From: Massilia oculi
GTDB taxonomy: Bacteria > Pseudomonadota > Gammaproteobacteria > Burkholderiales > Burkholderiaceae_D
Assembly (NCBI RefSeq): GCF_003143515.1
Contig: NZ_CP029343.1
Span: 4,774,001-4,838,000 of the forward strand
Length of the DNA: 64,000 nucleotides
Reading direction: 5' to 3'
Below, piece by piece: positions 28,794 through 37,442 of this stretch. The position numbers and the translations under genes are program-made. A model generated the notes under the pieces. The model was not told where the DNA came from and ran no database searches. It saw only the letters and a list, made by a program, of their open reading frames with translations. How positions within the stretch are numbered: position 1 is the first letter of the stretch; every line of letters starts with the position of its first letter.

Positions 28794-28817
28794 CGCCTGT
28801 CCGGGCCCGGACAGGCG
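28794..28817. promoter_or_regulatory. Perfect 24-bp palindrome upstream of a secreted protein gene
   Basis: Twelve bases (CGCCTGTCCGGG) are followed immediately by their exact complement in reverse. The palindrome lies between an AATAAT (28783) and the ribosome site of the gene at 28843. It could be an operator next to the promoter or an mRNA hairpin in the leader. Confidence 0.55.
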
Positions 28818-28842
28818 CCATCCGGCCGCGAAGGAGCTCGCC

Positions 28843-29274
28843 ATGCGCACAGTTGCCAGCCTGTTGCTGTTGTCCCTGTTGGGCGCCTGCCTGCCGGCGC
28901 TGGCCCAGAAGGGTCCGGCCTCCGACCATCCGATCCTCGGCATCTGGCGTCTCGCCGTGCCCGACACCGATTGCCTCGAAACCTACCGCTTCCGCGCCGA
29001 CGGCACCACGCTGGTCACCAGCGCCGCCGAGATTTCCGAGAGCGTCTACACGATCCCGAACAAGCCCGACCCCGACGGCTTCTACCGCCTGACCGACCGC
29101 GTCACCAAGGACAACGGCAAGCCCGATTGCTCCGGCAACGTCATGAAGCCGGGCGCCAACGCCACCCATTTCGTGCGCTTTCATCCGTCCGGCAAGCTGT
29201 TCCTGCTGTGCGCCGAAGCCTCGATCGAGGCCTGCATCGGCCCCTTCACCCGGGTGCGCGGCGAGGAGATCTGA
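28843..29274 (+). CDS. Small secreted protein of unknown function
   Basis: A 143-residue protein with a signal peptide (MRTVASLLLLSLLGACLPALA); LLGAC at residues 12-16 resembles a lipobox, so it may be a lipoprotein. The mature part is beta-rich (ILGIWRLAVPDTDCLETYRF, then TTLVTSAAEISESVYTI) with four or more cysteines that could pair in the periplasm. GIWR at its start resembles lipocalin-like or DUF4488-type folds, but I make no assignment. AAGGAG precedes the ATG. Not in an obvious operon. Confidence 0.8.
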   Translation: MRTVASLLLLSLLGACLPALAQKGPASDHPILGIWRLAVPDTDCLETYRFRADGTTLVTSAAEISESVYTIPNKPDPDGFYRLTDRVTKDNGKPDCSGNVMKPGANATHFVRFHPSGKLFLLCAEASIEACIGPFTRVRGEEI

Positions 29275-29296
29275 GCGGCGGGAGTGGCCGCGGCCC

Positions 29297-29325
29297 TTGG
29301 GCCTGCGTGGCCTAGGGTGTATATT
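29297..29325 (+). promoter_or_regulatory. Sigma70-type promoter for the symporter gene
   Basis: TTGGGC (29297-29302) and TATATT (29320-29325) are separated by exactly 17 bases. This gives a leader of about 23 bases before the ATG at 29355. Confidence 0.6.
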
Positions 29326-29354
29326 GCTGGGCGAAACGTCAACCTCGGCCCGCC

Positions 29355-30839
29355 ATGTCCCCGCTACTTCTCTTCTGCATCCTCATCGCTTATTTCGCAC
29401 TGCTGCTCGGCGTCGCCTGGGCCACCTCGAAGGGCGCCAACAACGACAGCTTCTTCATCGGTAACAAGAGCAGCAACTGGATGCTGGTCGCCTTCGGCAT
29501 GGTCGGCACCACGCTGTCCGGCGTGACTTTTGTCAGCGTGCCGGGCGCCGTCGGCGTCGACGGCTTCGGCTATGCCCAGATCGTGATCGGCTACGTCATC
29601 GGCTACATCGCCGTAGCCTACGTGCTGCTGCCGCTGTACTACCGCCTGCAACTGACCTCGATCTACCACTACCTCGACGTGCGCCTCGGCCGCCGCGCCT
29701 ACCAGAGCGGCGCCGGTTTCTTCATCGTCTCGCGCCTGCTGGGCGCCACCGCGCGCCTGTACCTGGTGGTGAACATCCTGCAAGCCATCATCCTCGACAG
29801 CCTGGGCGTGCCGTTCTGGCTCAGCACCCTGGTCGTGCTGGGCATGATCCTGCTCTACACCTACCAGGGCGGCGTGAAAACCATCGTCTGGACCGACACC
29901 CTGCAGACCAGCTGCATGCTGTTCGGCCTGTTCGCCTGCGTCTGGATCCTGCTGGGCGAGTTGAATATGTCGATCCCGGAAAGCCTGAACCAGATGCAGT
30001 CGCAGGGCCTGGCAAATATCTTCACCCATGACGTCGACAGCCCCAATTTCTGGCTCAAGCAGATCATCGCCGGCGCCCTGATCACGATCACCATGACCGG
30101 CATGGACCAGGAGATGATGCAGAAGACCATCTCGGTCAAGACCCTGAAGGATTCGCAAAAGAACATGCTGACCCTGACCGCGGTGCTGGTCGTGGTGCTG
30201 CTGTCATTCTTGTTCCTGGGCGGCCTGCTGTACCTGTATGCGCCGCTGGTGGGCGTGACGGCCACCGGCGACAAGATCTTCCCGGCGGTGGTGATGGGCC
30301 ACCTGCCGGCAGGTCTGCAGATTATTTTCCTGATCGCCCTGATCTCGGCCCTGTTTCCCAGCGCGGACGGGGCCATCACGGCGCTGACCTCGTCGACCTG
30401 CATCGACCTGCTCGGCATCAAGCGCCGCACCGACCTGACCCAGGCCCAGGCAGAAAGCCTGCGCCGCCGCGTGCACCTGGGCTTCGCCTTCCTGTTCCTG
30501 CTGCTGGTGCTGGGCTTCAAGGCGGCCGACAACCCGAGCATGATCGGCGTAATCCTCAAGCTGGCAGCCTATACCTACGGGCCCTTGCTCGGCCTGTTCG
30601 CCTTCGGCATGCTGACCGCGCGCATGCCCAAGGACAGGCTTGTCCCGCTGGTGACGGTCGGCGCGCCCGTCCTGTGCGCGATCCTTGAGTACAATCAGGC
30701 TTACCTGCTCGGCGCCTATCGCCTCGGGCTGGAATTACTGTTGATTAACGGCATACTGGTGTTTGCCGGCTTGTATGCGATCTCGCGCCGCAACCCCGGC
30801 CTTGCCGGGGCCGGGCAGGTCGCCCGACCGCTTCATTGA
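29355..30839 (+). CDS. Sodium:solute symporter family protein
   Basis: A 494-residue inner-membrane transporter of the SSS family with about 13 helices. Visible signatures are NDSFFIGNKSSNWMLVAFGM and GTTLSGVTFVSVPGAVG at the N-terminus, and ISALFPSADGAITALTSSTCIDL later, which carries the Ser/Thr sodium-site region. It should couple sodium entry to uptake of an organic solute; the substrate (sugar, proline, nucleoside or other) cannot be told. It precedes sppA by 17 bases, so co-transcription is possible. Confidence 0.93.
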   Translation: MSPLLLFCILIAYFALLLGVAWATSKGANNDSFFIGNKSSNWMLVAFGMVGTTLSGVTFVSVPGAVGVDGFGYAQIVIGYVIGYIAVAYVLLPLYYRLQLTSIYHYLDVRLGRRAYQSGAGFFIVSRLLGATARLYLVVNILQAIILDSLGVPFWLSTLVVLGMILLYTYQGGVKTIVWTDTLQTSCMLFGLFACVWILLGELNMSIPESLNQMQSQGLANIFTHDVDSPNFWLKQIIAGALITITMTGMDQEMMQKTISVKTLKDSQKNMLTLTAVLVVVLLSFLFLGGLLYLYAPLVGVTATGDKIFPAVVMGHLPAGLQIIFLIALISALFPSADGAITALTSSTCIDLLGIKRRTDLTQAQAESLRRRVHLGFAFLFLLLVLGFKAADNPSMIGVILKLAAYTYGPLLGLFAFGMLTARMPKDRLVPLVTVGAPVLCAILEYNQAYLLGAYRLGLELLLINGILVFAGLYAISRRNPGLAGAGQVARPLH

Positions 30840-30856
30840 CCTAGACTGGAGTTTAG

Positions 30857-32713
30857 ATGGCCTTCAAGCCCCTGAGTGCGTTGCGGCGCGGGTTCGTGTT
30901 CCTCTGGACCGCGCTCGACGTGACCCGCCGCACCTTCTTCAACCTGCTGTTCCTGCTGATCCTCATCCTGATCGTCGCGATGTTCTTCGGCGGCGGCGTC
31001 AAGCCGCTGTCCGAGAAGACGGCGCTGGTGGTCGAGGTGAAGGGCGACCTGGTCGAGCAGTACGAGACCACCTTGCGCGATACGGTGCTCGACAATGTCG
31101 GCGGCGACAGCAAGCGGACGGTGCGCCTGCGCGACGTGATCCAGGTGCTGGACAATGCCGCGCGCGATCCCGACATCACGAGCGTGGTGCTGCTGCTGGA
31201 CGAAATGAACGGCGGCGGCATGGCCATGCTGCGCGAATTCGGCGCCGCGGTGGACCGCGTCAAGAAGGCCGGCAAGACGGTCGTGGCCTGGAGCGGCCAG
31301 TACGACCAGAAGCGCTACCTGGTCGCCTCGCACGCCAACGAGGTCTACGTGCATCCGATGGGCATGGTGCTGATCGAAGGCTTCGGCGGGCGCCGCAACT
31401 ACTACCGCGACGCGCTCGACAAGGTCGGCGTGACGGTCAACCTGGTCAAGGTCGGCACCTACAAGAGCGCGGCCGAGCCGTATATCGCCAACGGCCCGTC
31501 GGACGCCGCGCGCGAGGCCGACGCCTTCCTGTACAACGCGATGTGGTCGGGTTACACCGGCCTGGTCGAAAAGAACCGCAAGCTGCCCGACGGGGCGCTC
31601 ACCAGCATGATCGACACGCTGCCCGAGCGCATGGAAGCGGCCGGCGGCAGCGCCGCCAGGGTCGCCCTGCAGGCCAGGCTGGTCGACGGCCTCAAGACCC
31701 GCGACGAGCTGCGCGCGCTGATGGTCAAGCGCGGCGTCTACGAAGAAGACATCAAGTCGTTCCGCCAGATCGGCATGTACGAGTACCTGGCGCGCCACCC
31801 GCAGAAGGCCTTCGGCGATGCGGTCGGCGTGATCGTCGCCTCCGGCACCATCACCGACGGCGCCGGCGGTCCCGGCGTGATCGGCGGCCGCGCCACGGCC
31901 AACCTGATCCGCCAGGCACGCGAGGACGATTCGATCAAGGCCCTGGTGCTGCGCGTCGATTCTCCCGGCGGCAGCGCCTATGGCTCCGAGTTGATCCGGC
32001 GCGAGCTGGAGCTGACGCGCGCCGCCGGCAAGCCGGTGGTGGTGTCGATGGGCAGCGTGGCGGCGTCGGGCGGCTACTGGATCTCGATGGCGTCCGACGA
32101 AGTCATCGCCGACCCGGCCACCATCACCGGTTCGATCGGCGTGTTCGCGCTGCTGCCGACCGCCGACAAGGTGGCCGACAAGCTGGGCGTGCGCACCGAC
32201 GGCGTCACCACCACCTGGCTGGCCGATGCCTACAACCCGCTGCGTCCGCTCGACCCGCGCTTCGAGAAGCTGGTCCAGCAAAGCATCAACAACGTCTATG
32301 CCGACTTCACCAGCAAGGCGGCGGCGGCACGCAAGACCACCCAGGCGAAGATCGACGAAGTGGGGCAGGGCCGGGTCTGGACCGGCGCCCAGGCCAAGGA
32401 GCGCGGCCTGGTCGACCGCCTGGGCAGCTACAACGACGCGCTGGCCTCGGCCGCCGGCCGCGCCAGGCTGTCCAAGGATTACCGCGTGGTCTACGTCGAG
32501 CGTCCGGTCACGCGCGTGGAGCGCTTCCTGCAGATGGCCGGCGCCTCGGCGGCGCAGGCGATGACGATCCAGGTCAAGCTGGGCCTGGTCGAGGGGGCCA
32601 TCCCGGCCGGCCCGGTCGGCCAGGTGGCGCAGGACATGGCTTTCCTGTCCGAGTTGACGCAGGAACGCAAGCCGTTCGCGGCGGTGGCGCATTGCTTCTG
32701 CGGCAACTGGTGA
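30857..32713 (+). CDS. sppA: Signal peptide peptidase SppA, 67-kDa type
   Basis: Inner-membrane serine protease that degrades cleaved signal peptides. At 618 residues it is the long two-domain form found in proteobacteria. An N-terminal membrane anchor (TFFNLLFLLILILIVAMFF, about residues 27-46) is followed by two tandem ClpP-like domains. The general-base lysine is expected in VGTYKSAAEPYIANG and the nucleophile serine in SMGSVAASGGYWISM of the second domain. ITGSIGVFA, typical of the family, follows. The C-terminal SELTQERKPF is also typical. A strong terminator lies 43 bases past the stop. Confidence 0.96.
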   Translation: MAFKPLSALRRGFVFLWTALDVTRRTFFNLLFLLILILIVAMFFGGGVKPLSEKTALVVEVKGDLVEQYETTLRDTVLDNVGGDSKRTVRLRDVIQVLDNAARDPDITSVVLLLDEMNGGGMAMLREFGAAVDRVKKAGKTVVAWSGQYDQKRYLVASHANEVYVHPMGMVLIEGFGGRRNYYRDALDKVGVTVNLVKVGTYKSAAEPYIANGPSDAAREADAFLYNAMWSGYTGLVEKNRKLPDGALTSMIDTLPERMEAAGGSAARVALQARLVDGLKTRDELRALMVKRGVYEEDIKSFRQIGMYEYLARHPQKAFGDAVGVIVASGTITDGAGGPGVIGGRATANLIRQAREDDSIKALVLRVDSPGGSAYGSELIRRELELTRAAGKPVVVSMGSVAASGGYWISMASDEVIADPATITGSIGVFALLPTADKVADKLGVRTDGVTTTWLADAYNPLRPLDPRFEKLVQQSINNVYADFTSKAAAARKTTQAKIDEVGQGRVWTGAQAKERGLVDRLGSYNDALASAAGRARLSKDYRVVYVERPVTRVERFLQMAGASAAQAMTIQVKLGLVEGAIPAGPVGQVAQDMAFLSELTQERKPFAAVAHCFCGNW

Positions 32714-32755
32714 TCAATCTTGTAAGCAGTTTGTAACTGATTAATACAGTGTTTC

Positions 32756-32787
32756 AACGGGCGCGAGCGGAGTCTCGCGCCCGTTTT
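32756..32787 (+). terminator. Rho-independent terminator after sppA
   Basis: A 12-bp stem (AACGGGCGCGAG at 32756-32767 with CTCGCGCCCGTT at 32774-32785) around CGGAGT ends in TTTT. This separates sppA from the efflux operon. Confidence 0.88.
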
Positions 32788-32965
32788 CCGTTTACGTCGC
32801 CTAAATAGGGGCGAACCGTGTAAATCGGTGTTAAGGAGGGAGAGAAATCGTGGTCTCAGCGGAAGAGCAATGTACGTTACGAAACATATCCCGTGAATGG
32901 CCCATGCTAAAGTCATCGTGCCCCGTATTGTGCAAGTAGCAAATTTTTCGAGAACAAGGACAAGC

Positions 32966-34297
32966 ATGGACCAGCATCTCCCGCCCCATCCAATCACCGA
33001 ACGTCCCGCCCGCAGCCGGCGCTCCCGCCTCATCGGCGGCGTGATCGCCGTGCTGTCGATGGTAGCGCTGGGCGGTCTCGCCTGGTGGCTCACCCACCAG
33101 CCGGCGGGCGGTCCCGGCGGCGCGGGTGGGCCGGGGATGGCGGCCGGCGGACCTGGCGGCGGGCCGGGCGGGGGACGGGGCCGTCCGGCCACCACGGTCG
33201 GCGTCGCGACCGCCCAGCAGGTCGATCTGCCGGTGACCCTGGAGGCGCTCGGCACCGTGGTCGCCGCCGCCACCGCCACCGTGCGTCCGCAGGTGTCGGG
33301 CGTGGTCCAGAAGATCCATTTCAGCGAGGGCCAGCTGGTCAAGCAGGGCCAGGTGCTGGCGACGATCGATCCGCGCCCCTTCGAGATGGCCTTGCTGCAG
33401 GCGCGCGGCCAGCGCCAGCGCGACGAAGCCCAGTTGGAGAGCGCGCGCCTGATGCTGTCGCGCTACCGCACCCTGCTCGAGCAAGATTCGATCGCGCGCC
33501 AGGAAGTTGATACCCAGGCGGCGCTGGTCAAGCAGCTCGAAGGCACGGTGATGACCAACAAGGCGGCCGAAGGCACGGCCCAGCTCAACCTCGACTACGC
33601 GACGGTGCGCGCGCCGATCGGCGGCCGGGTCGGCCTGCGCACGGTGGACGTGGGCAACCTGGTCGGCAGCGGCGATGCGAACGGCATCGCCGTCATTACC
33701 CAGCTGTCGCCGATCGACGTCGAATTCGCCGTGCCGCAAGACCACTTGCCGGCGCTGCAGGGACGCATCGCGCAGGGCGGCAAGCTGCCGGCCACCGCGC
33801 TGGACCGCACCCGCACCGAGGCGCTGGCCAGCGGCAGCTTCATCGCGCTCGACAACCAGGTCGACACCCAGACCGGCACCGTGCGCGCCAAGGCCCGCTT
33901 CGCCAATGCCGACAACAAGCTGTTCCCCAGCCAGTTCGTCAACCTGCGCCTGACCGTCGACACCCTGAACGATGCGGTGGTGGTCCCGGTGACGGCGCTG
34001 CGCCACGGCGCCAACGGCGACTTCGTCTACGTGCTCGACCCGCAGGCGCGCACCGTGGCGCTGCGCACCGTCCAGCGCGGCCAGGCGAGCGCCGACAAGG
34101 TGCAGATCGCCAGCGGCCTGAAGGTGGGCGAGCAGGTGATCACCGAAGGCGCCGACCGCCTGCGCGATGGCGCCAGCGTGGTGTTGCCGGGCGATCGTCC
34201 GGCGGGTGCGCGTGGACAGGGACAGGGACAAGGACAAGGACAAGGGCAGGGACGTGGCGAGGGACAAGACCGTCCGGCCCAGGGAGCGCGCCAATGA
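32966..34297 (+). CDS. mdtA: RND efflux periplasmic adaptor subunit, MdtA type
   Basis: The membrane-fusion adaptor of a tripartite drug efflux pump. The 443-residue protein has an N-terminal anchor (GGVIAVLSMVALGGLAWWLT), a Gly/Pro-rich stretch and then lipoyl, coiled and beta-barrel domains, with VTLEALGTVVAAATATVRPQ and YATVRAPIGGRVGLR. The start at 32966 follows AAGGA and fits the family; an ATG 69 bases upstream is less likely. The C-terminus ends in a Gly-Gln repeat encoded by a hexanucleotide tandem repeat (34214-34253). First gene of mdtABC-nodT. Confidence 0.95.
   Translation: MDQHLPPHPITERPARSRRSRLIGGVIAVLSMVALGGLAWWLTHQPAGGPGGAGGPGMAAGGPGGGPGGGRGRPATTVGVATAQQVDLPVTLEALGTVVAAATATVRPQVSGVVQKIHFSEGQLVKQGQVLATIDPRPFEMALLQARGQRQRDEAQLESARLMLSRYRTLLEQDSIARQEVDTQAALVKQLEGTVMTNKAAEGTAQLNLDYATVRAPIGGRVGLRTVDVGNLVGSGDANGIAVITQLSPIDVEFAVPQDHLPALQGRIAQGGKLPATALDRTRTEALASGSFIALDNQVDTQTGTVRAKARFANADNKLFPSQFVNLRLTVDTLNDAVVVPVTALRHGANGDFVYVLDPQARTVALRTVQRGQASADKVQIASGLKVGEQVITEGADRLRDGASVVLPGDRPAGARGQGQGQGQGQGQGRGEGQDRPAQGARQ
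34214..34253 (+). repeat. Hexanucleotide tandem repeat in mdtA
   Basis: About six units of GGACAG/GGACAA encode a Gly-Gln repeat at the MdtA C-terminus. Unit number could vary by slippage without changing frame, since six is a multiple of three. Confidence 0.8.
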
Positions 34298-34334
34298 TGT
34301 TGCGGCACCGCGATGAGTGCGCGGGGAGCATCCG

Positions 34335-37300
34335 ATGAGTCCCTCCACTCCCTTCATCAACCGCCCGGTCGCCACCGCCTTGCTGATGCTGGCGATCGTG
34401 CTCTCGGGCCTGGTCGGCTACCGCTTCCTGCCGCTGTCGGCGCTGCCGCAGGTGGACTTTCCGACGATCCAGGTGCAGACCCTGTACCCGGGCGCCAGTC
34501 CCGAGGTCATGGCGCGCACCGTCACCGCGCCGCTGGAGCGCCAGTTCGGCCAGATGGCGGGCCTGACCCGCATGAGTTCCACCAGCGCCGCCGGGGTCTC
34601 GATCGTCACCCTGCAGTTCGCGCTGGGCGAGACGCTCGACGTGGCCGAGCAGGAAGTGCAGGCCGCGATCAATGCCGGGGGCTCGCTGCTGCCGACCGAC
34701 CTGCCGGCGCCGCCGGTCTACGCCAAGGTCAACCCGGCCGACGCGCCGGTGCTGACCCTGGCCATCACCTCGGACACGCTGCCGCTGACCGAGGTGCAGA
34801 ATCTCGTCAACACGCGCCTGGCGCTCAAGATCAGCCAGGTTTCGGGCGTGGGCCAGGTCTCGCTGTCGGGCGGCCAGCGGCCCGCGGTGCGGATCCAGGC
34901 CGACACCGAGGCGCTGGCGTCGTATGGCCTGGGGCTGGACACGCTGCGCACCGCGATCTCCGCCGCCAACGCCAACAGCGCCAAAGGCAGCTTCGACGGC
35001 CCGACCCGCTCGTATGCGATCAATGCCAACGACCAGCTGGTCACCGTCCCCGACTACCAGAACCTGATCGTCGCCTACCGCAACGGCGCCCCCGTGAAAC
35101 TGCTTGATGTAGCGAAGGTCGTCGACAGCGCCGAGAACGTGCGCCTGGGCGCCTGGGCCAATATGAAGCCGGCGATCATCCTCAACGTGCAGCGCCAGCC
35201 CGGCGCCAATGTGATCGCCACCGTGGACGCGATCAAGGCGCGCCTGCCCGAGCTGCAGGCCGGCCTGCCGACCGCATTGCGCATGGACGTGCTGAGCGAC
35301 CGCACCACCGGCATCCGCGCCTCGGTCAAGCACGTGCAGATCGAGCTGCTGCTGGCCGTGGTGCTGGTGGTGCTGGTGATCTTCGCCTTCCTGCACAGCC
35401 TGCGCGCGACCATCATCGCCAGTCTCGCCGTGCCGATCTCGCTGATCGGCAGCTTCGGCGCGATGTACCTGCTCGGCTACAGCCTCAACAACCTGTCCCT
35501 GATGGCGCTGACGATCGCCACCGGATTCGTGGTCGACGATGCGATCGTCATGATCGAGAATATCGCGCGCTATATCGAGAAGGGCGAAAAGCCGATGGCG
35601 GCCGCGATCAAGGGCGCTTCCCAGATCGGCTTCACCATCATTTCGCTGACCGTGTCGCTGATCGCGGTGCTGATTCCGCTGCTGTTCATGGGCGACGTGG
35701 TCGGCCGCCTGTTCCGCGAATTCGCCGTGACCCTGGCGATCACGATCCTGATCTCGGGCGTGGTGTCGCTGACGCTGGTGCCGATGATGTCGGCGCGCTG
35801 GCTGCGCAGCCACGAGGACGAGAAACCGGGCAAGTTCGCCCATCGCTTCCAGCTGTTTTTCGACCGTGTGATCGCGCGCTACGACGTGATGCTCGGCTGG
35901 GTGCTGAAGCGCCAGGGACTGACGCTGCTGGTGGCCTTGGGCACCCTGGTACTGACGGCGCTGATGTGGACGATCATCCCGAAAGGCCTGTTCCCGACCC
36001 AGGACACCGGCCAGCTGCAGGCGCGGGTCCAGGCGCGGCAATCGATCTCGTACACCGATATGGCCAAGCTGCAGCAGGAGGCGGCGCGCCAGATCATGCA
36101 GGACGCCGAAGTCGCCTCGGTGGCGTCGTATGTCGGCGTCGACGCCGCCAACAACACGATGCTGCACACCGGCACCATGCTGATCAACCTGAAGGCGGAC
36201 CGCGGCGACCAGCTCGAGACCATGCAGCGCCTGCGCCAGCGCGTGGCCACTGTGGCGGGCCTGCAGCTGTTCCTGCAGCCGACCCAGGATCTGACCATCG
36301 ACGCCGAGAGCGGCCCGACCCAGTACCGGCTGTCGATCGAAGGCGCCGATGAAGAGACCGTCAACGAGTGGGCGCGCCGGCTGACGCAGAAGATCGGCAG
36401 CCTGCCCGAGCTGCGCACGGCGATCACCGATGCCGGCGCCACCGGCGCCGCCGCCTTCATCGACATCGACCGCGACACCGCGTCGCGCCTGTCGATCACG
36501 GCGGCGTCGATCGACGACGCGCTGTACAGCGCCTTCGGCCAGCGCATCGTGTCCACCATCTTTACCGAGACCAACCAGTACCGCGTGATCCTGGAGGCGC
36601 AGCAGGACGAGACGATGTCGTTCGCCGCCCTCGGCCGCCTGCAGCTGCGCACCGGTTCCGGCCAGCCGACGCCGCTGTCGGCGATCGCCACCATCAGCGA
36701 GCGCCAGGCGCCGCTGCAGGTGATCCACGTGGCCCAGTACCCGGCGGCGACGGTCGGCTTCGACACCGCCTCCGGCACCTCGCTGGGGCAGGCCGTGAGC
36801 GCGATCCGCGCCGCCGCCGAGGAGATCGGCATGCCGGCCTCGGTCAGCATCACCTTCCTCGGCGCGTCCGGCGCCTACGAGGCGTCGCTGTCGAACCAGC
36901 TGTGGCTGATCCTGGCCGCTGTTGTTTGTGTTTATATCGTGCTCGGCGTGCTCTACGAGAGCTACATCCACCCGCTGACGATCCTGTCGACCCTGCCGTC
37001 GGCCGGGGTCGGCGCGCTGCTGGCGCTATGGGTCAGCGGGCAGGGTCTGGGCGTGATTGGCATCATCGGTATCATCCTGCTGATCGGCATCGTCAAGAAG
37101 AACGCGATCATGATGATCGACTTCGCGATCGAGGCCGAGCGCGAGGAGGGCAAGTCGCCGCTGGACGCCATCCGCCAGGCCGCGCTGCTGCGCTTCCGCC
37201 CGATCCTGATGACGACCCTGGCGGCGCTGTTCGCTGCGGTCCCGCTGATGCTGGGCACCGGCGAAGGCGCCGAGCTGCGCCGGCCGCTGGGCCTGGCCAT

Positions 37301-37442
37301 CTTCGGCGGCCTGATCCTGAGCCAGCTGCTGACGCTGTTTACCACCCCGGTGATCTACCTGGCATTCGACCGCACCGCGCGGCGCTGGACCGGCAAGGCG
37401 CCGCAAGGTGGTGATAAAGGCGCCGAAGGGGCGGGCGCATGA
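34335..37442 (+). CDS. mdtB: RND efflux inner-membrane transporter, MdtB type
   Basis: A 1,035-residue proton-driven RND pump subunit, matching the MdtB branch that works as a heteromultimer with MdtC. It has 12 membrane helices and two large periplasmic loops. The start [20 protein letters not shown], the [15 protein letters not shown] region and [19 protein letters not shown] with the proton-relay aspartates in helix 4 are present, as is [18 protein letters not shown] near the end. The ATG at 34335 follows GGGGAG; an in-frame ATG 18 bases upstream is less likely. Its stop overlaps mdtC. Confidence 0.96.
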   Translation: MSPSTPFINRPVATALLMLAIVLSGLVGYRFLPLSALPQVDFPTIQVQTLYPGASPEVMARTVTAPLERQFGQMAGLTRMSSTSAAGVSIVTLQFALGETLDVAEQEVQAAINAGGSLLPTDLPAPPVYAKVNPADAPVLTLAITSDTLPLTEVQNLVNTRLALKISQVSGVGQVSLSGGQRPAVRIQADTEALASYGLGLDTLRTAISAANANSAKGSFDGPTRSYAINANDQLVTVPDYQNLIVAYRNGAPVKLLDVAKVVDSAENVRLGAWANMKPAIILNVQRQPGANVIATVDAIKARLPELQAGLPTALRMDVLSDRTTGIRASVKHVQIELLLAVVLVVLVIFAFLHSLRATIIASLAVPISLIGSFGAMYLLGYSLNNLSLMALTIATGFVVDDAIVMIENIARYIEKGEKPMAAAIKGASQIGFTIISLTVSLIAVLIPLLFMGDVVGRLFREFAVTLAITILISGVVSLTLVPMMSARWLRSHEDEKPGKFAHRFQLFFDRVIARYDVMLGWVLKRQGLTLLVALGTLVLTALMWTIIPKGLFPTQDTGQLQARVQARQSISYTDMAKLQQEAARQIMQDAEVASVASYVGVDAANNTMLHTGTMLINLKADRGDQLETMQRLRQRVATVAGLQLFLQPTQDLTIDAESGPTQYRLSIEGADEETVNEWARRLTQKIGSLPELRTAITDAGATGAAAFIDIDRDTASRLSITAASIDDALYSAFGQRIVSTIFTETNQYRVILEAQQDETMSFAALGRLQLRTGSGQPTPLSAIATISERQAPLQVIHVAQYPAATVGFDTASGTSLGQAVSAIRAAAEEIGMPASVSITFLGASGAYEASLSNQLWLILAAVVCVYIVLGVLYESYIHPLTILSTLPSAGVGALLALWVSGQGLGVIGIIGIILLIGIVKKNAIMMIDFAIEAEREEGKSPLDAIRQAALLRFRPILMTTLAALFAAVPLMLGTGEGAELRRPLGLAIFGGLILSQLLTLFTTPVIYLAFDRTARRWTGKAPQGGDKGAEGAGA

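Noticed and set aside
30763..32736. A 657-codon plus-strand frame over the symporter end and sppA
   Set aside because: An alternative frame with Arg/Gly/Ala-rich nonsense; sppA explains the region fully.
34140..36971. A 943-codon minus-strand frame over mdtB
   Set aside because: It has the same composition pattern of an antisense shadow; mdtB on the plus strand is a certain gene.
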